This document shows, piece after piece, positions 35,690-44,375 of a stretch of 64,000 bases of DNA (its first letter is position 1; each line of letters starts with the position of its first letter). The notes beneath the pieces were generated by a model, which made no database searches, was not told where the DNA came from, and worked only from the letters and a program-made list of their open reading frames with translations. The stretch comes from Acheta domesticus (Eukaryota; Arthropoda; Insecta; Orthoptera; Gryllidae), in the NCBI GenBank assembly GCA_031308135.1, contig JAHLJT010009436.1, positions 142,250,303 through 142,314,302 on the forward strand, in the 5' to 3' direction. Made by a program: the position numbers and the translations under genes.

Positions 35690-35815
35690 CCTGAGCGTCC
35701 GTCCGCCTGTCCGTCCACCTGTCCATTCGTCGGCCTGTTCATTCGTTTGTCTGTTCGTCTTTCTGTCTGTCTGTCAGTCCTCTCTTTCCGTCCGTCCGTC
35801 TGTTCTTCATCCATT
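35690..35815. repeat. CCGT/GTCC minisatellite inside LINE coding sequence
   Basis: Irregular CGTCCGTC, CTGTCCGT and TCTGTCTG tetramers separate the linker of the LINE relic (ending FLMDEE) from its continuation (NDIPDISSGNDIKAF). The tract is of the same type as in the DR repeats but DR flanks are not seen. Confidence 0.8.
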
Positions 35816-36169
35816 AAAAACGTTTGGATTTTTTCATTATCTGAAAACAAAGTTCCGTCGTTGTCTCCATTCTTGGGCAAGTCTTCCTTGTTTCCTCCTC
35901 TCCTCCTCACATATTTATAGAATTTTCCCCACCTAGTTCTCTCAACAGATGCATGAATTTCTCGCGCGCGTTTTGCTTTGCTGTCAGTAGTGCCTTCGAT
36001 AAATCAAACATTTCGATTTTTGTACTGAATTTAAATTGCGGTTCCTGCAGGCCCTCCGTACACGGGTTTTCAAGGTCTTGACGCTCAGTTCACTCCGGAA
36101 TACACACTTCATAGAGCAGACGAACAGAGAACAACTGTAGAGGAGTCCTAATAGCAGTAAAGTCCACAA

Positions 36170-37695
36170 TAGAGCACCACCAGATAAATACCGCTCACAC
36201 CCGGCTTGGAAACCATAGCAATTACACTAACTATAAATAACCACGACTGGAACATAGTGTCAGCCTACAAATCACCCACAACGAAAATAGTTGATGCAAA
36301 CCTACCAAATTTACTTCAACCACAGATAAGTACATTAGTATTAGGAGACCTTAATGCCAAGAACACCAAATGGGGATGCCGAGCAAACAACCGCGACGGA
36401 AAAAACTTCAACAAATAATAAATCAAAACAACTTAAAAATAACATTCACAACAGAACTCACATATTACCCTTATGACCGACTCAGAAATCCTGATAATCT
36501 CGATATGGGAATTACAGACTCTACCGCCCAATTTTATTCATCTCCAGTTTTTGAACTAGACTCGAACCACATACCAGTATTAACATCCCAACAGATGCCT
36601 CCACCTCATTCCCCAACGCCCAAATCCAACACTCTCAAAATTAACTGGTGCAAGTTCCAGAGAAATAAGTAGTGAGTAGTGCCATTCCCATAATTAAAAT
36701 GTTAAATACTACAATTAAAACAGAAAATTCCATAACTTACTTAAACATAGCTACAAAAATAAGACATGCTATAGAAATAAAAAACAAAACAAGAAGACTG
36801 TGGGCCAACGTAAGACCCCCAGAAATTAAGTCCGAACTCAATACAATTACTAATATAGTCAAAAGATTAACTAAAAAGCACAATGCCCAACAATTCCACT
36901 CCAAAATCGAATCGCTGAACACAAAAAATAACTCAATATGGCTCTTTACCAAAAAGATTAAATAAAAAAATAATCCCCCCTTTCAATCAAACAATAGGAA
37001 AAGCATACACTTCAATACAAAAACCAGAAGAATTAGCCACGTATTTTGCCTTAATATTCACAACTAATTCAACTCAACCCCATCCCGAACATAAAACAAT
37101 CACTACAGCATCAAACCAACCAGTATATAGTCCACACCATAGAATTCATCCCCAAAAGAAATCAAACAAATAATCAGAAAACTACCATACAAAAATCACC
37201 AGGTCACGATGATACTAAAAAAGCTACCCACATCAGCAATAGCGTATATAAATAACATTCACAATTCTTGCCTTACAATAGGTCACTTCCCGTTTACGTG
37301 GAAACATGCAGTTATTATTCCAATCCCCAAACCGAATAAAAACATAGCAAACGTCAACAGTTAGAGGCTAATAAGTTTACTACCTTCTCGGTCAAAAAGG
37401 CTTCAAAAAATAATCCTAGAAAGACTGTCTAAACACATAATTTCTACTTATGTAATACCAAAAGAACAATTCAGTTCATGAAACGTATTTCAACGCAACA
37501 TCAACTGTTAAGAATCTCCGAACATCCACATTCATCATTTCAAAAAAAAAAAAAAATCATACAATAGAAATATTTTTAGACATTTCACAAGCGTTTGATA
37601 GAATCTGGCAGCAAGTATTAATATACAAAATTTAAAAAAGCGGTTCCCCATATTATCTAACAGAAATCATAAAGAAAAGTTTAGAAAACAGAACA
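36170..37695 (+). pseudogene. Jockey-type LINE fragment (endonuclease to early reverse transcriptase)
   Basis: Translation gives the second half of an APE-type endonuclease: ETIAITLTINNHDWNIVSAY, LVLGDLNAKNTKWGCRANN, YYPYDRLRNPDNLDMGITD and ELDSNHIPVLTS, where the usual SDHIPV is SNHIPV. A linker (36672-36960) follows, and then the first reverse transcriptase blocks: FPFTWKHAVIIPIPKPNKN (37290-37345) and EIFLDISQAFDRIWQQVLIY (about 37565-37625). Sequence ends at 37695 against a DR copy, before the FADD block. Indels, stops and an A-run insertion at 37540-37555 break it. Missing ends: the first half of the endonuclease and all of the palm and thumb. Confidence 0.85.
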
Positions 37696-38745
37696 ATCTC
37701 CGTCTGTCCTTCCGTCGGTCCATCTATCTGCCCATCCTTCCGTCCATCCATCTGTCCATCCGTCTCTCCTTCGTCTGCCCGTGAACAATACTAGACTAAA
37801 TTATTCGTAGGATTTATTCCCAAATGTATACGTATACCCCGATCGATCTGGCCAGACTGGAAGCCCTTCGATTGTGAAAAAAATCTTTAAATTTTGGAGG
37901 TACTTCACATAATGGCCCTGGGACATTTGCAAAATTTTCTCAAAAGTGAGTTAAAGTCTTTCTTTAAAATATTTCTGAAAATTACAGAATTTTTAATTTT
38001 CTTACAAGTTTCCAAAATCTTCAATATTGAAGATGAAATTTTTTCTTCAAATGCATTTTTTCTCCACAATTAGTTTTTTAATTAATGTCTTACACATGTT
38101 TTTGAAACGTTTCGTAAGTTTCCCTTAATTTTCATCGAAATATAGGTAATATTTAATAAAATAGATTTTGTAGAAAACGGCTCCAAATTTTTTCTTGAAA
38201 TTTTGTTTGGGTATTACTAAATGCACTATATAAGATGACAAAAGCGTCATTTTGCTACTTTTTTCTAGAATTACACGTATGTTTTGTCATATCTTTTTTA
38301 ACATCGTTAATATTTTCATTACTGTATACATTATTACATTTGTGATTCAAGTGCTTCAATAGATGTCTTATTAGTTTCTCGAAAACTCTAGACTTTTCTG
38401 TGAAAATGAGCTAAAATTGCTCATTTAACAGATTAGCACTAGAACAGCAGATCAAATTACCATGATTTGCTCAAATGAGTTTTCCACAAATACCGCTCCA
38501 AATGTCTGCAGTTAGGACCATGTTTTACTCTACAGTTGTATTCTTAAAGTAACATTTTAATTCTAACATTAGGGAACCGACAAATTAAGAAAATGCGAAA
38601 AAATATTCTTCAGGCGGTAATAGAGATCAGCTGAGAAGAAGGTGGGACAAAACCGAAAGGCTACCCTAACAAGATTAGAAAACTAACTAGTAGGAGAAAG
38701 ACTGTGCCATTCTGCACGATCACTTATTTCACTTGTTTTTGTTAA
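37690..38745 (-). repeat. Dispersed repeat DR, minisatellite and units
   Basis: Reverse-strand copy beginning with a CTGTCCTTCCGTC-type tract (37695-37770) and GTGAACAATACTAG. It continues through units with ACGGCTCCAAATTTTTTCTT (38176-38195) and CCGCTCCAAATG (38493-38504). It ends with the 5' terminal region GGCGGTAATAGAGATCAGCT ... TGTGCCATTCTGCACGATCA. The 3' module is missing; the copy directly abuts the Jockey fragment. Confidence 0.8.
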
Positions 38746-38915
38746 TTATAATTTAATCGACTTGATTATATAATACTTGACGATGGGTTCTCGAAGATGT
38801 TTCTGGGGAATTTCTTTATATTATGTATTTAGAAATACACCTATGTTTTCATTTTAAAAAATTCAACAGATATTCTTCATTGCCTAAAATAATGTGGACT
38901 AATTATTATATTCAA

Positions 38916-39324
38916 ATATCACCAAATTTATATCGTTAAATTTTTACAGTTGAAAACCACACTACATAAATAGAAGGAGCCACATCCCAACCCTTATGGA
39001 TCTCCAAACCAGAACTGTATGTAATTCAAATTAGCAACTAAACACTGTTGATAAACCAAATAGTCAATAAATTTAAAAAATATAATGTAAGTTATTTTAG
39101 TTATTTCTTACATAAACTGATATCACCAAATTTATATCGTTAAATTTTTACAGTTGAAAACCGCACTACATAAATAGAAGGAGCCACATCCCAATCCTTA
39201 TGGATCTCCAAACTAGAACTGTATGTAATTCAAGTTAGCAATTAAACATTGTTGATAAACCAAATAGTCAATAAATTTAAAAAATATAATGTAAGTTATT
39301 CTAGTTATTTCTTACATAAACTGA
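38916..39324. repeat. Tandem duplication, two 204-bp units
   Basis: ATATCACCAAATTTATATCG starts both units (38916 and 39120) and CATAAACTGA ends both (39111-39120 and 39315-39324). Only a handful of substitutions separate them, so the duplication is recent. Content is AT-rich and noncoding. Confidence 0.93.
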
Positions 39325-39689
39325 TTTATATTTCCCGTTGGAAAGTGTTTTTGAGACACAAAACAAAATATATCCCTGAGTGGATTATCGTATCTCTAAA
39401 AATAACTTCGCATCAAATCATAGTCAGCAGGAGCAAGATTTCAGTGGACACAGCCTAAGAGGCATTCCAAAACCCGACATTCTAGAAGAGAGCATAAACG
39501 ACCACTAGCTGTGAGCACTGCCCCTAGCTGGATTGGTAGACATGATTATCGAAGTATAAACGCAATTTTGTTTCAAAAAACGTCAAGCTAAACAACTTAG
39601 TTCAACAGATGGAATTGCACGCACATTACTAAAGTGATGCTGCAAATAAAACGATGTGCACCATGCAATTTCCTTTGGAACACGGGTAC
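39325..39689. other. Flank of the CpG island, nothing recognised
   Basis: Transition from AT-rich intron to the GC-rich island. No exon or repeat was identified. Confidence 0.4.
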
Positions 39690-40187
39690 TTAAATGGAAA
39701 AGTAAAGCAGGTGGGGGCATCGCGGATGGGCGGCGCCCACGACTCCGAACCCGCCACCTCCCCAGCCGGTGCCGCCCCTGGCCGTTCCTGCCCTCGCCCT
39801 CGGCGGCAGCGCCCACGCGGCGAGAGGTGTGGGCCTGGGTCCAGGGCCGGCGCCAGGTGGGGCACGATCTCAATCCTACCGAGTAGGAGACCGCGGGGAG
39901 AGGTCGGAAATAGTGGTACGGTCGCGCGAGGAAGGGAGGCGTGGTGTGGAGTTACGATCCCGGGCAGGGCAGGGCAGAGCAGGATGACGGGAGCAGCCCA
40001 GGCGGGGCCAGCGGTGCGGCCGGGGCGGGGCAGAGGCACGGTCGTGGCAGGCAGGGCAGGTACAGACGGGACGGAGGCTGCCGCCGGCGGCGGCGGAGCT
40101 CGCGCGCGCGCGCCCGTACTGCCTGCCTGCCACTGCGGTATCCGTAGCCATGGAAACGCATCAGCAGCCCGCGATCGATGGGAGGGC

Positions 40188-40220
<33 letters not shown>

Positions 40221-40276
40221 CGGCGGCGGCGGTGGCGGCGGCGGCGGCGGTGGCGGCGGTGGCGGCGGTGGCGGCG
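40188..40276. repeat. (GGC)n trinucleotide tract
   Basis: Near-continuous GGC triplets with occasional GAC or GGT interruptions, about 28 triplets. In one frame it reads poly-Gly, in others poly-Ala or poly-Arg. Confidence 0.93.
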
Positions 40277-40335
40277 AGCGCAGCGGCGCCGGCAGCGCCG
40301 GTCGGGCAGGCGGACGGGCGGGCGGGCGAGTAAGC

Positions 40336-40424
40336 GGGCGCGGCGGGCGCGGCGGGCGCGGCGGGCGCGGCGGGCGCGGCGGGCGCGGCGGGCGCGGCGG
40401 ACGCGGCGGGCGCGGCGGGCGCAG
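40336..40424. repeat. 9-bp tandem repeat GGGCGCGGC
   Basis: About nine to ten copies of GGGCGCGGC, one with GGACGCGGC. A related 12-bp repeat GCCGGCACCCGC occurs three times at 40837-40872. Confidence 0.92.
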
Positions 40425-41110
40425 ATGCAGCACCCTCGCCGGCCCGGCCAGGCCACCCCGCCTCCACCCCCGCCCCGGCGCTCCACGCTCCGTTTCAACC
40501 CTCCCCGCCCCGCCACGCATCTGCCCGCCCCCGCGACCCACTCTACCGCGCCCTCCCACGCCGGGCGAGCAACAGGGCGCGGCGGCGCCGAAAGTGGGCC
40601 GAGAAGACGCCTCTCGCGCGCCGGCGGCACGCGACCGCATACGAAATCCTCCGCGCCCGTCCGCCCGCTCGCCGCGCCCCTCCGGCATGACGCCTCGGCT
40701 ACCGGCCGCCGCCTCCGCCTCCGCCTCCGCCGCCGCCGCCACACGCAAGTCGCCGTTCAACAAACGGAGGAGGCAACAGGTGCACGGGCGGAGGCGGGGG
40801 CTCGCCGGCCGCCCCGCTCTCCCGCAGCCCGCCCGCGCCGGCACCCGCGCCGGCACCCGCGCCGGCACCCGCGCCCGCGCCCGCGCGCGCGCGGTCAAGA
40901 AACTGCCTCCGCTGCTGCCACGCGCCGAATCAATACTCGAACCGGCGGCGGGCGGGAAGGCGACCGAGCGGGCCGACCGGCTAACGAACGGACCGGCGCG
41001 GCGCGGCGCGGCGCGGCGAGCGGACGCAAGGCCACGGAGGGCGCGCAGCGCGGCGCGGCGCAGCGCGGCCGCCACGCACAGTGGTCCGAAAGGGCTCCAT
41101 TACTCAGCCT

Positions 41111-41654
41111 CGGTGATTTCCAAGCACGTGTCGCAGCAAATTTATCTTTAGAACACATAGGGAGCCAACAACTAATAAATAGAAATAAAAGGTGTATTAT
41201 TTTATCTATATTATGAATTGTTTATTCCATTAGTTTGCACCGGTTTTTGTTTTGTTTTTATTCAGTGTGAATGTTTCCCCTTTTCACACTGTTTTTACAA
41301 GTTTTTCATTAATTTTAATATTTCTATTCAGTCCAGAGACATTCTGACGACACCTAAAGCAAATTTTCAATTTTTTATTTTTTTATTATTTTCAATACGA
41401 AGTGATCTTTGGCCAGCTTTGCCATTGATTTAGTTTCATTTAACTTTTTTATTATTTGAATATTAACAACACAAAAATGTGAAGTACTAATTTTATCATT
41501 TATAAATAGTTGATCATTCTGACGTAAGATTTGTGAGGTTTTTTCTTTTGAAGTGAGCACCTTTTGATCTGTTTTACTTCATTATGTGATATCTGCGGCT
41601 GCAACAGAACCATCCCATTTCAGTTACTCTGCAATCATCCTGTAATAGAATGAC
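41111..41654. other. AT-rich, nothing recognised
   Basis: Abrupt return to AT-rich sequence. An AATAAA occurs at about 41185, but no supported gene end goes with it. Confidence 0.4.
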
Positions 41655-41655
41655 A

Positions 41656-41702
<47 letters not shown>
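41655..41702. repeat. (ATT)n microsatellite
   Basis: About 15 ATT triplets directly joined to the TTTA tail of the minus-strand CR1-type 3' end. Confidence 0.95.
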
Positions 41703-41717
<15 letters not shown>

Positions 41718-42058
41718 CGTCAAAAACAGTTAAAAACTGCGTATGACGAGCTATGGGGAGAAGAGAATTTTGTGCACGTTTTCATAATTCTGTGGTCTCT
41801 ATCCTAAACCATATTCTAGTCGAATTTTGAATACAGAAAAGAGAGTTTTTTTTCGAGTTTTGTTGACAAAATATTCGCTCCTATATAATAAAATATATTT
41901 TCAAAGGTAAATTAGCTATAAATTTCTGCCCTGAACCCTCATGTTCTTCATGAAAGAATAATACTTTTTGCCGCGATAATATGAAAAACAATAATTTGAA
42001 TAACTATATTTCCCACTGAAATTCAGAAGACGTGCACAAATAATGAAGTTACATTTAT
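41700..42058 (-). mobile_element. CR1-type LINE, 3' UTR only
   Basis: In reverse complement this matches the last 350 bp of the element at 28900-33955: TTTACGTCAAAAACAGTTAA, TCTATCCTAAACCATATTC, CCGCGATAATATGAAAAA and GTGCACAAATAATGAAGTTA. A strongly 5' truncated insertion with its TAAA tail at the (ATT)n tract. Confidence 0.93.
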
Positions 42059-42099
42059 CCATTCCATTCCATTTATCCATTTTATTATTCCATTACATC

Positions 42100-42769
42100 A
42101 CGACTAAAGATCTTATGAGTCGGCTGAATATAAAATCTACTCCAGGTTGCAACCAGCTACCTAAGGAGCAGATTCGGTGACTATCAGTGCCTCTACAATA
42201 CTTTACGCAAAATGTGGGCTGTTCCAAATAAAGCAATTTCTTGCACTTCGCAGTCTTTTGAATTACCTGGGAGTTTAGACAAGTTCTTACTCAAATTTTG
42301 CGGAACAAATCCCAGAGCTCCGATAACTATCGGGACGACCTCTGCTTTTACGCCCCACATTCGGTTGATCTCGATTTCCAAACTCTTGTATTTAAGACGT
42401 TTCTCTGCCTCCTTGGTAACGACGTTTTGATCGCAAGGTACAGCAACATCGATAAGTAAACACGATTTTTTCGCCAAATCCCGGATAACTATATCCGGTT
42501 TGTTTGCCCCTATCGTGCGATCAGTTTGAATTTGTTGGTCGTACAATATCGTACACGATCCAACAGACGTCACCGGTTTCGGTGAGTGTTCGTACCACTT
42601 GGGGCATGTGTTTGGAACTTCGAGGGCGGTACAGATCTGCCAGTGGAGGTAGCTACACACCCTGTCATGTCTTTTAAGGTATTCGGTCTTTGCTAGGATT
42701 GGACAAGCTGAGACAATATGATCAATGGTTTCTACTTGCTCCAGGCAAATGCGGCAATTATCATCTTGG

Positions 42770-42775
<6 letters not shown>
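42100..42775 (-). pseudogene. RLE-type LINE, C-terminal zinc finger and endonuclease
   Basis: An unbroken minus-strand frame (to 42193) starts in the (ATT)n tract and encodes NCRICLEQVETIDHIVSACP, a CCHC finger typical of LINEs with a restriction-like endonuclease. It continues with KPDIVIRDLAKKSCLLIDVAVP, which carries the spaced PD and D residues of that nuclease, then KYKSLEIEINRMWGVKAEV and VPIVIGALGF. Only the last 190 or so residues remain. This C-terminal type occurs in R2/R4/Dong/NeSL-like elements; Dong elements are known to insert in TAA repeats, which fits the (TAA)n borders here. The open frame suggests a fairly recent copy. The clade is not settled. Confidence 0.75.
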
Positions 42776-42808
<33 letters not shown>

Positions 42809-42822
42809 GTTATTATTATTAA
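42770..42822. repeat. (ATT)n microsatellite
   Basis: About 16 ATT triplets with one GTT, bordering the 5' truncation point of the RLE-type fragment. Confidence 0.95.
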
Positions 42823-43604
42823 AGACATTCTTCAGTTAGTACTTCTCTGGATTCAGGTCCTCTCAGAGATACTTCTCCGAGATGAGAGCGATTCCCAGCA
42901 AAGCGGTATTCTTCTTTTGGCATGCTAGACCCACATCAAGACCAAGGGTGCTAGATGTTTCGCCAGAGCTCTGAGTATAGCCCCTAATACAAATGAAACA
43001 CCCTCCGATTCCAATGCCTTTCCAGTTACATTTGGAAGTCAAGATTTTTTATGTCATCCACTCTGGAATCTGTTGGGACGTCCTCTTTCACTATTCTTAT
43101 CTCTTCAACGACATTGAGACACGCATTATCCAACAAGTGGGCCATTTGGAACTTGATATCCTAGAGTATTTTTATCCTAGTTTCGACGACTGTGTCCGAC
43201 ACTGTCCAGTCCGAAAGTGTTCCGTGTCCGGCTATTGAGATTCGAACTGCAAGACAAATTTTCTTCACAGAAGTAAAGTTTCTTGATATCAGTGAAGTGA
43301 AGAACATTTTCTTCAGAGTGTCGAATAATCGGCATGCTGTCGTGGTATTGCTTGAAATTTTAAAAAATATAGAGATAAATGCACTGAATAAAATAGCATA
43401 AATAAAATTGTGGTGTACCATTTTAGCTTTTCAAAAATTACACACATTTTTTTAAAATATTCCTCACGTCTGTAATGTTTACATTTCAGGAGTAATGCAA
43501 ATGTAATGTACAACGGGAATCTTTATATTCGAGAGAAAGACAATAAGTACTATCTGCACTTAATGTTAAAAAATAATTACTTCAGCACAAAATGTACAAT
43601 TAGA
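42823..43604. other. Nothing recognised
   Basis: Short frames only. A TCCGTGTCCG-type word at 43215 has no wider context. Confidence 0.4.
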
Positions 43605-43735
43605 ACAGCATATACACTATGCTGATATCAACATATCACTATGCTGATATCAACATATACACTATGCTGATATCAGTATATACACTATGCTGATATCAAC
43701 ACTATGCTGATTTCAACATATACACTATGCTTCTC
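43605..43735. repeat. Tandem repeat of CACTATGCTGATATCAACAT
   Basis: Five to six copies of a 22- to 26-bp unit centred on CTATGCTGATATCAACATA, varying by a TATA insertion and single changes (GATATCAGTATA, GATTTCAACATA). Confidence 0.93.
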
Positions 43736-43861
43736 AATATAATTGCTCCGTTATACTCGTAGCGTCAGCTTTTTTTAGAAAAAAGGCTTTTCGATTGGTA
43801 GAAAGCCTTAACGCACTAAAAGCATGGGCTTCCGCGAGGGGAGTCAATAGATACGTGGCTT

Positions 43862-43930
43862 TGGGAGACGCCGCTTCCTAGGCCTAGTTACCAACGTTTC
43901 GGGAGACATACTGGAACCTTCCTCAGGGCG
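43862..43930 (-). ncRNA. Second hammerhead-ribozyme-like core
   Basis: Minus strand: CTGAGGA (43926-43920), 19 nt, then GAAAC (43900-43896) and GTTGGTAAC. CTGANGA and GAAA are the two invariant strands of a hammerhead. The intervening AGGTTCCAGTATGTCTCCC can pair GG with CC at its base but has mismatches above. The context differs from the 26.1-kb motif, so it may belong to another element family. Confidence 0.4.
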
Positions 43931-44239
43931 AAATGCAAGTCATCAGGAAACTGAGTACATGGTTCAAAATAAAAGTAATTGTATTTATGACTTGCGTCCT
44001 TAAAGTTACGATTTCACTCTCCCTATTTTTTTGTGTATTAGTAAAATATAGCATATGTAAAAAAAATAATGGTGCTGCAACAACACACACACATTCTCGC
44101 ATTATTTTTAACTTTTGGAATTTTTTAAAATTCAGGGACTTCACTGAAAATGAAACCTGTGACATTTTTAATAGTCCTTTGCTCTATCCGGGGATTCTGA
44201 CTATACAGCGTATCAGAAATAATTTACTAGTAAAGTATA

Positions 44240-44375
44240 TATGGGAATAGATTTATCCAATTTTTAGTTACCAGGTCTCGGCAATGGGAGTTTTTCTGTA
44301 AAAAATTCGCCGTTTTCCGGCGGACGATTCCTACACTTTCTCTTCTAATGAAGCAAGGGAGAGAAAGTAAAATTA
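44240..44375 (+). repeat. Dispersed repeat DR, end of 3' module
   Basis: TTTATCCAATTTTTAGTTAC, CGGCAATGGGAGTTTTTCTG, AAATTCGCCGTTTTCCGGCG and GGAGAGAAAGTAAAA match the end of the module at 56880-56960. Confidence 0.65.

Larger units (their letters stand above)
34330..36170 (-). pseudogene. LINE (CR1/Jockey superfamily) relic interrupted by a minisatellite
   Basis: On the minus strand a linker (TRVRRACRNRNLNSVQK near 36070; HASVERTRWGKFYKYV near 35930) leads to FLMDEE at about 35810. A GGAC minisatellite follows, then FSLNPKTIRKILCKLGKNEF and VGPDGIS (35620-35535), a GYSCENQVTMCAKTL fragment (about 35230-35180), VVHDRLLKKLSATRVVHRIF and PQGSELRPLLFLSYVND (35105-34890). The thumb follows with LWRAVCFVMHTLKNVN and SLVHILEYG (34720-34610), then GAVCWDPFRLGQIYELDSIQ (34615-34550). 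The region with the FADD block is lost after 34890. It is heavily decayed and older than the CR1-type copies at 14.8 and 29 kb. Confidence 0.82.
39690..41110. promoter_or_regulatory. Large CpG island, candidate promoter or first exon region
   Basis: About 1.4 kb of extremely GC-rich, CpG-dense sequence in AT-rich surroundings. It contains GGGGCGGGG-type Sp1-like boxes (40025-40035) and several tandem repeats. Open frames of 300-500 codons run on both strands (for example 39654-41216 plus and 40744-39629 minus). They are low-complexity Gly, Arg, Ala or Pro runs with no recognised domain and probably exist because GC-rich sequence has few stops. An unmethylated promoter region is the simplest reading. 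Which strand it would serve, and whether it starts a short DGK transcript on the minus strand, cannot be told from the sequence. Confidence 0.65.

Noticed and set aside
39654..41216. 520-codon plus-strand frame and 371-, 333- and 304-codon frames in the GC-rich island
   Set aside because: Low-complexity Arg, Gly, Ala and Pro strings made by tandem repeats; long frames occur on both strands at once because GC-rich DNA has few stops; no domain is visible.
43605..43735. CRISPR-like array
   Set aside because: Units are contiguous without unique spacers and the context is eukaryotic, so this is a minisatellite.
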